Positions 8,671-15,476 of a stretch of 16,095 nucleotides of DNA are shown here, piece after piece; within the stretch, counting starts at the first letter, position 1; each line of letters begins with the position of its first letter. Below the pieces are notes generated by a model that was not told the origin of the DNA, did not search any database, and worked only from the letters and a program-made list of their open reading frames with translations. The position numbers and the translations under genes are program-made. The stretch is from DATBDE01 sp036270095 (GTDB taxonomy: Bacteria > Actinomycetota > Thermoleophilia > Solirubrobacterales > Solirubrobacteraceae). The stretch lies in the NCBI GenBank assembly GCA_036270095.1, contig DATBDE010000057.1, positions 1 through 16,095 on the forward strand, given 5' to 3'.

Positions 8671-9588
8671 ATGCGGTTGGGCGAGCTCGCCCCCCAGGCG
8701 GAAGCGCTGGCAGCCCAGCGCATCCCGTTCGTGCAGGCCATCGTGGTGCGGTCCCAGCGGCCCACCAGCGTGCGCCCGGGCGACGCCGCCATCGTCCACG
8801 CCGACGGCTCCATCGACGGCTTCGTGGGCGGCGTGTGCGCCGAGAGCTCGGTGCGCCTGCACAGCCTGCGCGTGCTCGAGACCGGCGAGGCCATGCTTCT
8901 GCAGCTGCGCCCGGGCGCGGCGACCGACGAGGGCGTCGAGGACGATGCCCGCGCCGGCGTGGTCACCGCCCACAATCCCTGCCTGAGCGGGGGCGAGATG
9001 GAGATCTTCCTCGAGCCCTGCCTCCCGCTGCCGCTGCTCGTGGCCGCCGGCAACGCACCGATCGCGCAGGCGCTGCGCGAGCTCGGCGGCCGCGTGGGTT
9101 TCCACGTGACCGAGGCCGAGCTCGGCGCCACCGACCTCGAGGAGGGCGCCGCCGCGGTGATCGTGGCCGAGCACGGGCGCGACGAGGAGGACCTGCTGAC
9201 GCTCGCGCTACGCCAGGGCGTGCCCTACGTCGCCCTCGTGGCCAGCCCGCGGCGCGGTGACGGCGTGCGCGCCGCGCTCGACGTTCCCGACGAGCTGCGC
9301 GCCCAGCTCCATAGCCCTGCCGGCCTCGACATCGGTGCCCGCAGCCCGGCCGAGATCGCCGTCTCGGTCCTGGCCGAGATCATCCAGGAGCGCCACGCCA
9401 CCCCCGCGGGCGCACCCGAGCCGCGCCCGGCCGCTCCGGCCGTGGCGGTTGCCGTCGATCCGGTGTGCGGGATGGAGGTGGCGGTCACCGACGCCTCGCT
9501 GCACCTCGACGTCGACGGCGAGCGGCACTGGTTCTGCTGCGAGAGCTGCCGCGAGAAGTTCGCCGCCGAGCACGCCGTCAGCGGCTGA
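8671..9588 (+). CDS. XdhC/CoxI-family molybdoenzyme maturation protein with C-terminal YHS domain
   Basis: This encodes a 305-residue protein. XdhC-type proteins bind molybdenum cofactor, promote its sulfuration and insert it into xanthine or CO dehydrogenases. The N-terminal XdhC domain has VRSQRPTSVRPGDAAIVHADG, DGFVGGVCAESSVR with its Cys, and NPCLSGGEMEIFLEP. A Rossmann-like second domain covers PLLVAAGNAPIAQALRELGG through VALVASPRR and ends at GARSPAEIAVSVLAEI. After a Pro/Ala-rich linker, residues ~262-303 form a YHS domain (VDPVCGMEV ... HWFCCESCREKF) with four Cys that could bind metal. The ATG at 8671 was chosen for the TACGCT six bases upstream; the frame is open further upstream but lacks family sequence. 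No molybdenum hydroxylase gene lies in the window, so the client enzyme is unknown; CO dehydrogenase would fit autotrophy but is inferred. Confidence 0.88.
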   Translation: MRLGELAPQAEALAAQRIPFVQAIVVRSQRPTSVRPGDAAIVHADGSIDGFVGGVCAESSVRLHSLRVLETGEAMLLQLRPGAATDEGVEDDARAGVVTAHNPCLSGGEMEIFLEPCLPLPLLVAAGNAPIAQALRELGGRVGFHVTEAELGATDLEEGAAAVIVAEHGRDEEDLLTLALRQGVPYVALVASPRRGDGVRAALDVPDELRAQLHSPAGLDIGARSPAEIAVSVLAEIIQERHATPAGAPEPRPAAPAVAVAVDPVCGMEVAVTDASLHLDVDGERHWFCCESCREKFAAEHAVSG

Positions 9589-9620
9589 GCGCCGGCGGCC
9601 TGCAGCGCGGCGTCGATGGA

Positions 9621-9626
9621 TAAGGT
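9621..9626 (+). promoter_or_regulatory. Putative -10 of the O-antigen ligase-like gene
   Basis: TAAGGT fits TANNNT and lies eight bases before the ATG at 9635. It is in the 46-base gap after the XdhC gene. There is no Shine-Dalgarno. It helps fix the start of the next gene, whose frame is open far upstream. Confidence 0.45.
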
Positions 9627-9634
9627 CGCGTCCG

Positions 9635-11608
9635 ATGCAGGCGGCTACGGCAGTACGCGCCGGCTCGCAGCCGGCGCCGGCTGCGGCGGGGGACCGACGT
9701 GCGTCCGCGCTCCGCGTGGGGCTTGCGGGGCTCCTCGGGCTCGGCGTCGGCCTGAGCGCCTTCCTCGACTCCTACTACGACCTGTCGGCGTGGGGCTGGA
9801 TCGCCCTCGGACTGCTCGCTTCGGCGCTGGCCTGCGTCGTGGGCGTGCAGGCGCCGCGCGGTTGGGGGTTCTGGCTCGCGGTGGGAGGCTTGACCGGGCT
9901 GTGGGCCTGGGCGCTGCTCTCGAGCACGTGGTCGGAGTCCACCAGCTCGGCGCTCCTCGTCGCCAACCGCTGGCTGCTGTACGCCACCTTCCTGGCCGTG
10001 ACCACGTGGCTGGTGCGCGACCGGCTGACCGCCCTTGCGCTGATGGGCGGCTTGGCCCTCGGTGGCCTCGTGCTCGTGGTCTACCTGGTGGTCAACCTGC
10101 TCGGAAGCGGTGGCCCGGGCGTGTTCGTCGAGCGCCGCATCGCCCGGCCCATCGGGTACACGAACGGCCTCGGCACGTATCTGCTGGCCTCGGCGTTCTG
10201 GCCGGCGGTCGCGCTGGCCGAGCGCGCGCGGCCCCTGGCCGCCACGGCGCTCGGGGCTCTGGTCGCGTCGCTGGCCGCCAGCCTGATGCTGATGACCGAG
10301 TCGCGCGGGGTCGCCGTGGCCACCGCGGTCTCCGTCATCGTCGTGCTCGCCGTGGTCCCGGGACGCCTGCGCCGCGTCTGGCTGCTCCTCCTGCTCGGGG
10401 GCGGACTGGCCGCCGCGGCGCCCGACCTCCTGCACGTCTACAACTCGACCACAGCCCACCAGCCCACCCACTCGTCGACGTCGACGGCGGGGGCGGTGGG
10501 GCTGATCGTCGCCGTCGCCGTGGCGCTGGTGTGGACCGGCGGGGTCGCGCTCGCCCGGTGGCTGAAGCCCGAGCGCGCGGCGATCCTACGCACCGTCGGC
10601 ATCGGCGCGCTCGCCGTCCTCGGGCTGGGCGCGGTCGTGGCGCTCGTGGTCTTCTCCGGCCGCATCTCGCACCAGATCAGCCGCCAGTACGACGCTTTCG
10701 TGCATCCCGCGATCGTCAGCTCCAGTGACACCACCACCCGCCTGAGCTCGGGCGCGGGCAACCGCTACGACCTGTGGAGCGTGGCTTGGAAGGACTTCAA
10801 GGCAGAGCCGTTGCGGGGCGTGGGCGCCGGCAACTGGCCGGTGTCGTGGTTCCGCGACCGCCACATCACCGACGACGTCCGCCAGCCCCACAGCATCGAG
10901 CTGCAGGCCCTCAGCGAGCTCGGCCTCGTCGGCGGCCTGCTCGTGGTGGTGTTCGCGGTCGGCGTGTACCTCGGGCTCGCCGGGCGCCGGCGCGCGACAC
11001 GCGGCGACCCGCTCGCCCGCATGCTCACCGTCGCGGCCGCCGGGGCGTTCACGGGCTGGTTCGTGCACACGAGCGCGGACTGGATGCACCTCATGCCCGG
11101 GCTCACCGGGATCGCGCTGGCCAGCGCGGCGGTGCTCGTCAGCGGCGAGGCCGAGGGCGGCGTGCGCCGGCGACTCCTGCCCTGGCCCGCGCTCGCGGCG
11201 GCCGTGCTGGTGGTCGGCGTGGGCGCCGCGTTCCTGGTGCGCCAGACCGTGGCCGACCGCTACCAGGGCGACGGGCAGGCCGAGCTCGCGTCCCACCCGC
11301 GGTCGGCGATCGACGACGCCAACCAGGCCCTGGCCTACGACGCCGACAACCTGCAGGCCTACTACCTCAAGTCCGCCGCCTACGCGCGGCTGGACGATTA
11401 CCCCAGCAGCCGTGCCACGCTGCTCGCCGCCGTGCGGCGCGAGCCCAACAACTGGATCACCTACGCCCTGCTCGGCGACCTGACCGCGCGTGCCCGCGAT
11501 TACCGGGCGGCTGCCGCCGCCTACGGCCGGGCCAGCGCGCTCAACCCCATCGACAAGGGGCTCCGCGCCCTCGCCGCCAACCCACGTGCCGTCCCCACAA
11601 CGGAATGA
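9635..11608 (+). CDS. O-antigen ligase/polymerase-like membrane protein with C-terminal TPRs
   Basis: This encodes a 657-residue polytopic membrane protein, with about 10-12 hydrophobic segments between residues ~30 and ~540. Proteins of this Wzy/WaaL-like superfamily transfer or polymerise lipid-linked glycans on the outer face of the cytoplasmic membrane. Support comes from LSSTWSESTSSALLVANRWLLY (near residue 95), the YTNGLGTYLL segment, and the Wzy_C region around residues 375-430 with NRYDLWSVAWKDF, GVGAGNWPVSWF, QPHSIELQALSELGLVGG. After the last membrane segment, about residues 545-645 form TPR-like helices (AIDDANQALAYDADNLQAYY, SRATLLAAVRREPNNWITYA, YRAAAAAYGRASALNP), probably extracytoplasmic. 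The ATG at 9635 was chosen from the TAAGGT upstream and the short basic N-terminus before the first membrane segment. Ligase and polymerase cannot be told apart from sequence. Confidence 0.88.
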   Translation: MQAATAVRAGSQPAPAAAGDRRASALRVGLAGLLGLGVGLSAFLDSYYDLSAWGWIALGLLASALACVVGVQAPRGWGFWLAVGGLTGLWAWALLSSTWSESTSSALLVANRWLLYATFLAVTTWLVRDRLTALALMGGLALGGLVLVVYLVVNLLGSGGPGVFVERRIARPIGYTNGLGTYLLASAFWPAVALAERARPLAATALGALVASLAASLMLMTESRGVAVATAVSVIVVLAVVPGRLRRVWLLLLLGGGLAAAAPDLLHVYNSTTAHQPTHSSTSTAGAVGLIVAVAVALVWTGGVALARWLKPERAAILRTVGIGALAVLGLGAVVALVVFSGRISHQISRQYDAFVHPAIVSSSDTTTRLSSGAGNRYDLWSVAWKDFKAEPLRGVGAGNWPVSWFRDRHITDDVRQPHSIELQALSELGLVGGLLVVVFAVGVYLGLAGRRRATRGDPLARMLTVAAAGAFTGWFVHTSADWMHLMPGLTGIALASAAVLVSGEAEGGVRRRLLPWPALAAAVLVVGVGAAFLVRQTVADRYQGDGQAELASHPRSAIDDANQALAYDADNLQAYYLKSAAYARLDDYPSSRATLLAAVRREPNNWITYALLGDLTARARDYRAAAAAYGRASALNPIDKGLRALAANPRAVPTTE

Positions 11609-11616
11609 CGCTTTGC

Positions 11617-11623
11617 TATACGT
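11617..11623 (+). promoter_or_regulatory. Putative -10 of the Ser-rich secreted protein gene
   Basis: TATACGT lies six bases before the GTG at 11630, in the 21-base gap after the O-antigen ligase-like gene. It is the only AT-rich patch nearby and no Shine-Dalgarno is seen, consistent with a leaderless start. Read-through from upstream is also possible. Confidence 0.4.
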
Positions 11624-11629
11624 CCCTGG

Positions 11630-12142
11630 GTGACGGGTCCACGTTCTCTGCTCGCCGTGCTCGTGCTGGCGTCCCTCGCGCTCGGCCCTGCCGTCGCCGT
11701 TGCCAGCGCCGACTCCGGCCCCGGCGGCCCGGCCGGCAAGGAGTACGCCGTCCCACTCGACACCGCGCGCAAGCAGGGCAGCTCGGGCTCGTCCGGCTCG
11801 CCCAGCAGCGCCGGAACCTCCTCGTCGTCGTCCGGCAGCAGCTCGAGCGCGCCGCCGCCGACGTTCGGCGTGGGCGTGGGCTCATCGCCCTCCCAGGGCT
11901 CGTCGCCGGCGAAGCAGAGGGCGCGCCGGCACCGTCGTGCCGTCCGGCGCCACGCCGGCGTGGCACCGGCGCTGGCGCCGCGGCACGACAGCAGCCCGTC
12001 CGACGCCGCTCGCAACGGCGCCACCTCGGCCTCGTCCGCGTCCACGGTCCCGCTGACCATCGCCATCATCCTGGTCGTGGTCATCGTCGGCCTTGTGGGA
12101 GGCCTGCTCGCGCGCCGCGGCAGCCGCCGCTCGGCCGGCTAG
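11630..12142 (+). CDS. Small Ser-rich secreted or membrane-anchored protein
   Basis: This encodes a 170-residue protein with no recognised family. Residues 1-27 look like a signal peptide (MTGPRSLLAVLVLASLALGP, then an AVASA-type cleavage site). The mature part is low complexity: a Ser/Gly tract (SSGSSGSPSSAGTSSSSSGS) at about 51-70, a Pro and Gly stretch, then a very basic patch (KQRARRHRRAVRRH) near 95-108. A hydrophobic segment VPLTIAIILVVVIVGLVGGL (about 140-160) followed by ARRGSRRSAG resembles a membrane anchor with a basic stop-transfer tail; there is no LPXTG sorting signal. The GTG start is supported by the signal peptide beginning at once and by TATACGT six bases upstream. Located among glycan genes, it could be a surface spacer or polysaccharide-binding protein, but this is speculation. 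Confidence 0.75.
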   Translation: MTGPRSLLAVLVLASLALGPAVAVASADSGPGGPAGKEYAVPLDTARKQGSSGSSGSPSSAGTSSSSSGSSSSAPPPTFGVGVGSSPSQGSSPAKQRARRHRRAVRRHAGVAPALAPRHDSSPSDAARNGATSASSASTVPLTIAIILVVVIVGLVGGLLARRGSRRSAG

Positions 12143-12186
12143 GTGCGCCGCCCCGGGGCCGTGCCTGAGCGAGCGACGTTTTTGAT

Positions 12187-12192
12187 TAGGCT
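12187..12192 (+). promoter_or_regulatory. Putative -10 of the WecA/MraY-like gene
   Basis: TAGGCT fits TANNNT and is followed by nine bases and the ATG at 12202. The same hexamer and spacing occur before the epimerase gene (14451-14456). A weak -35-like CTGAGC is at 12165-12170 with a 16-base spacer. Confidence 0.5.
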
Positions 12193-12201
12193 GCGGCCCG
12201 G

Positions 12202-13206
12202 ATGAGCGATGCCGCCCGAATGGTCTTGAGCTTCGGCGTGGCGGGGGCAACCGCGGCCCTCGTCATGCCTTCGACCATCCGGATGGCCGTCCGCACCGGC
12301 TTCATCGACGCGCCGCACGGGTGGAGGACCCACCGCAGGCCGACGCCGTGCCTGGGCGGGCTGGCCATCCTCGTGGCCGTTGTCGTCGGACTGCTGGTCG
12401 CCGGGCCGGTGCCGGGGCTGTGGGCCGTGCTCGTCGCCGCCGGGGCGCTTTTCCTCGTCGGCCTGGTCGACGATCGCGTGAACCTCACGGCCAAGGCGCG
12501 CATCGCGGTCGAGCTCGCCGCCGGCGTCCTGCTCTGGGCGGGAGGTTGGGGCTGGCACTCGATCGGACCGTCCTGGTTCGAGTGCGTGCTCTCCGCGATC
12601 TGGGTCGTCGGCGTCGTCAACGCGGTCAACCTGCTCGACCTCATGGACGGGGTGGCCAGCGCCACCGTCGCTGCGTGCTCGCTGTCGGTCGCAGTCCTCG
12701 CGGTCATAGACGGCAGCCACGCCGCCGTCATCGTCGCCTGCGCCCTCGTCGGTGCGTGCGTCGGCTTCCTCCCCTACAACCTCGCGCGCCCGTCGCGCTC
12801 GTTCCTGGGCGACTCGGGGACGATGTTCATGGGCGGGGTCCTTGCCGCCACCGTCATGCACACGGTGGGCGGCCACGCCGGCGGCGTGCTCAGCCTGGCC
12901 GCCGCGGCGCTGCTCGTCGGCCTGCCGCTGCTCGACCTCGTCTTCCGCACGCTGCTGCGCCTACGCCGCCGCATCCCGCTCATGACCGGCGGCCCCGACA
13001 GCCTGGCCAACCGGCTGCAGGACCTTGTGGGCTCACCCCGCGCGGTCTCGCTGCTGGCCGCCGTCGTGCAGCTCGCGGTCGGGCTGCTGGCCGCCGCGGC
13101 GTTCGAGGCAGGGGAGACGGCGATCGCGCTCGCGGCCGTGTGTGCCGTCGGAGCCGGGTGGGCCCTGGCCTGGGCGCTGCAAACCCGGACGGGTGCAGCG
13201 CGCTGA
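12202..13206 (+). CDS. WecA/MraY-family polyprenyl-phosphate sugar-1-phosphate transferase
   Basis: This 334-residue membrane protein has about ten hydrophobic segments. The family transfers a sugar-1-phosphate from a UDP-sugar to undecaprenyl phosphate, the first step of cell-wall or exopolysaccharide synthesis. Recognisable motifs are WRTHRRPTPCLGGLAI near residue 41, GLVDDRVNLTAKAR (D90-D91), NAVNLLDLMDGVAS (N140, N143, D146, D149), and PYNLARPSRSFLGDSGTMFMG (D204). The last cytoplasmic loop, which in the family usually carries a His-containing motif (HxHH or DHxxxRL), reads GGPDSLANRL (264-272) with Ser where His is expected. This may alter substrate choice or activity. The start is the ATG at 12202, ten bases after TAGGCT. 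Neighbouring glycosyltransferase and ligase genes suggest it primes the glycan made by this cluster. The sugar transferred is unknown. Confidence 0.9.
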   Translation: MSDAARMVLSFGVAGATAALVMPSTIRMAVRTGFIDAPHGWRTHRRPTPCLGGLAILVAVVVGLLVAGPVPGLWAVLVAAGALFLVGLVDDRVNLTAKARIAVELAAGVLLWAGGWGWHSIGPSWFECVLSAIWVVGVVNAVNLLDLMDGVASATVAACSLSVAVLAVIDGSHAAVIVACALVGACVGFLPYNLARPSRSFLGDSGTMFMGGVLAATVMHTVGGHAGGVLSLAAAALLVGLPLLDLVFRTLLRLRRRIPLMTGGPDSLANRLQDLVGSPRAVSLLAAVVQLAVGLLAAAAFEAGETAIALAAVCAVGAGWALAWALQTRTGAAR

Positions 13207-13268
13207 GCCGGTGCCGGTAGCCCTGCAGGTCGGCTGCTCGCTCGCGATGCTGAGCCCATAGCGCGCCG

Positions 13269-14453
13269 ATGGCCCGCGTCCTGCTCGTCAACCAGTACTA
13301 CGCGCCCGACACCACGTCGACGGCGGCCTACGTGGCCGGCATCGCCGAGCACCTGGCCGCGGTCGGCCACGACGTGCGCGTGGTCTGCGGCCAGCCCAGC
13401 TACGGCGAGGACGCCGCGCGGCTGGCGCCGCGCACGGTGCAGAACGGCGTGCGCGTCCGGCGCATCGACCTCGGCCCCCGCACCGGCCGCGCGAGCATGG
13501 GCGTGCGCGTGTTCGGCTACGCCCGCTTCCTCGCCGGGGCGGCGCTGCGCGCGGTGGAGGCGGCGCACCGCCGGCGCCCCGACGTGATCATCACCTGCCA
13601 CAACCCGCCCCTCCTCCCGGTGCTTGGGGCGCTGCTCGCGCGCTGGACGGGCGCGCGCTTCGTCTACATCCCCTGGGACCTGCACCCGGACATCCTCATC
13701 GCCACTGGGTTCGTCCCCATCCCGCGGCCGCTCGAGCGCCTCTGGCGCGCCGTCAACCGGTTCGTGTTCCGTTCGGCATCGCACATCGTCGTGCTCACCG
13801 ACGCCATGCGCGACGAGCTCGTCGAGCAGGGCGCGACACGCGAGCGGGTCGAGGTCATCCCGCTCTGGCCGCTGACCGACGTGGCGCCCGCGCCCGGCGC
13901 CGAGCGCGACACCGCGGCGCTCAACGTCCTCTACGCGGGCAACATGGGCGTCCTGCAGCCGCTCGACGCCGTGCTCGACGCCGCCGTCGAGCTCGCGGAC
14001 GCGCCGATCCAGCTCATCCTCGTGGGGGAGGGCGCGAAGGCCGCGGCCTGGCGTGACCGCGCGGCCCGCGAGGGTCTGAGCCGGGTGCGCTTCCTCGACC
14101 GCCAGCCCGACCCCGAGTTCCGGACCCTGCTCGGCGCCGCCGACGTCGGCCTCGTGGTCAACCCGCCGGAGCTCGACCGGCTCGCGTTCCCGTCGCGCAT
14201 CTACACCTTCCTGGCCGCGGGCAAGCCGCTGGTGTGCCTGGCGCAGCCGGGCTCGGCCGTGGCCCAGGTCGTGGACGGCAGCGGCAGCGGTTGGATCGCC
14301 GCCGACGGCCCCGCGCTGGCCGCCCTGCTGCGTGAGCTGGCCGCCGACCCCGACCGCGTTGCCGCGGCGAGCCGGCGGGCCAGCGAGACGAGCGCGCGGC
14401 GCTTCTCGCGCCCGGTCGTCCTGCGCTCGTTCGAGGACGTCGTCGCTCGCTAG
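13269..14453 (+). CDS. GT4 glycosyltransferase (WcaI-like)
   Basis: This 394-residue cytosolic, retaining GT-B glycosyltransferase would add a sugar to a growing lipid-linked glycan. The N-terminal acceptor domain starts RVLLVNQYYAPDTTSTAAYV and continues with EHLAAVGHDVRVVCGQPSY, DVIITCHNPPLLPVLGALL and FVYIPWDLHPDIL; this arrangement resembles the colanic-acid type WcaI proteins. The C-terminal nucleotide-sugar domain has NVLYAGNMGVLQPLD, LILVGEGAKA, VRFLDRQPDPEF, and the family 4 signature region around LAFPSRIYTFLAAGKPLVCL, where Pro-Ser-Arg-Ile-Tyr replaces the common PSKIYEY form. It begins 62 bases after the WecA/MraY-like gene, in a gap without an obvious -10 or Shine-Dalgarno. Its stop codon TAG is the start of the TAGGCT -10 of the next gene. 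Donor and acceptor sugars are not predictable. Confidence 0.92.
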   Translation: MARVLLVNQYYAPDTTSTAAYVAGIAEHLAAVGHDVRVVCGQPSYGEDAARLAPRTVQNGVRVRRIDLGPRTGRASMGVRVFGYARFLAGAALRAVEAAHRRRPDVIITCHNPPLLPVLGALLARWTGARFVYIPWDLHPDILIATGFVPIPRPLERLWRAVNRFVFRSASHIVVLTDAMRDELVEQGATRERVEVIPLWPLTDVAPAPGAERDTAALNVLYAGNMGVLQPLDAVLDAAVELADAPIQLILVGEGAKAAAWRDRAAREGLSRVRFLDRQPDPEFRTLLGAADVGLVVNPPELDRLAFPSRIYTFLAAGKPLVCLAQPGSAVAQVVDGSGSGWIAADGPALAALLRELAADPDRVAAASRRASETSARRFSRPVVLRSFEDVVAR

Positions 14454-14456
14454 GCT
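14451..14456 (+). promoter_or_regulatory. Putative -10 of the epimerase gene, overlapping a stop codon
   Basis: TAGGCT begins at the stop codon of the glycosyltransferase gene and ends nine bases before the ATG at 14466. It is identical in hexamer and spacing to the element at 12187-12192. No Shine-Dalgarno is present in the 12-base gap. Confidence 0.5.
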
Positions 14457-14465
14457 GCGCCGTCC

Positions 14466-15476
14466 ATGGCCGGCTCGGGAGCAGTGCTGGTGACGGGAGC
14501 GGGAGGCTTCATCGGGGGCCACGTAGTGGGCCGCCTGCTCGCCGACGGCCGCGGCCCGGTCCGCGCCGTCGACGCCAAGCCGGTGTCCGACTGGTACCAG
14601 GCCCATCCCGAGGCCGACAACCTGGTCCTGGACCTGCGTCACCGCGCCGCGTGCGGCGGCGCCATCGCGGGCACCCGCGAGGTCTACAACCTCGCCTCGG
14701 ACATGGGCGGGATGGGCTTCATCGAGAACAACAAGGCCCTGTGCATGCTCTCGGTGCTCATCAACACCCACCTGCTCCAGGCCGCGCTGGAGTGCGGGTG
14801 CGACCGGTACTTCTACTCGTCCTCGGCCTGCGTCTACCGGGCCAGCAAGCAGTCCGACCCCGACGTGGTCGCGCTGCGCGAGGCCGACGCCTACCCGGCC
14901 GAGCCCGAGGACGGCTACGGCTGGGAGAAGCTGTTCAGCGAGCGCCTGTGCCGGCACTTCTACGAGGACTTCGGCCTCGAGACCCGCACCGCCCGCTACC
15001 ACAACGTCTACGGCCCCCACGGCACGTACGCCGGCGGGCGCGAGAAGGCGCCGGCGGCGCTCTGCCGCAAGGTCGCGGAGGCCAAGCTCTCCGGCGTGCA
15101 CGAGATCGAGATCTGGGGCGACGGCAAGCAGACCCGTAGCTTCACCTATATCGACGATTGCCTCGACGGCACGCTGCGGCTCATGGCCAGCGACGTGCGC
15201 GAGCCGCTGAACATCGGCAGCAGCGAGCTCGTGACCATCAACGGGCTCGTCGACATCGTCGAGGAGATCGCCGGGATCAGGACCAAGCGCCATCACGTTC
15301 TCAATGCACCCCAGGGAGTGCGCGGCCGCAACAGCGACAACACGCTCGTGCGCGAGCGGCTGGGCTGGGAGCCCTCGACCTCGCTGTGCGACGGGCTCGA
15401 GCACACCTACCGCTGGATCCACGACGAGCTGGCCCGCAGCGGCGCCGCCGCCTCGCCGGTGGGCACGTCCTCCTAG
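14466..15476 (+). CDS. GDP-mannose 3,5-epimerase-like NAD-dependent epimerase
   Basis: This 336-residue extended short-chain dehydrogenase/reductase has the NAD-binding GAGGFIGGHV at residues 11-20. Signatures of GDP-mannose 3,5-epimerase, which converts GDP-D-mannose to GDP-L-galactose or GDP-L-gulose, are strong: ASDMGGMGFIENN, YSSSACVY with the catalytic-type Cys122, DGYGWEKL with the catalytic pair Tyr151 and Lys155, RYHNVYGPHGTYAGGREKAP, and GVRGRNSDN near residues 284-292. These separate it from UDP-glucose and dTDP-glucose relatives. It would supply an L-sugar nucleotide to the preceding glycosyltransferase or the wider glycan cluster. The ATG at 14466 places the Rossmann glycine motif at the normal distance. 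The stop codon interlocks with that of the convergent aldo/keto reductase gene. Substrate is inferred from family motifs only. Confidence 0.9.
   Translation: MAGSGAVLVTGAGGFIGGHVVGRLLADGRGPVRAVDAKPVSDWYQAHPEADNLVLDLRHRAACGGAIAGTREVYNLASDMGGMGFIENNKALCMLSVLINTHLLQAALECGCDRYFYSSSACVYRASKQSDPDVVALREADAYPAEPEDGYGWEKLFSERLCRHFYEDFGLETRTARYHNVYGPHGTYAGGREKAPAALCRKVAEAKLSGVHEIEIWGDGKQTRSFTYIDDCLDGTLRLMASDVREPLNIGSSELVTINGLVDIVEEIAGIRTKRHHVLNAPQGVRGRNSDNTLVRERLGWEPSTSLCDGLEHTYRWIHDELARSGAAASPVGTSS

Noticed and set aside
12150..12183. GCCCCGGGGC palindrome followed some 20 bases later by TTTTT after the Ser-rich protein gene, a terminator candidate.
   Set aside because: The palindrome has no loop and is separated from the T-run by unpaired sequence, so it does not form a standard intrinsic terminator; the T-run is next to the -10 of the following gene.
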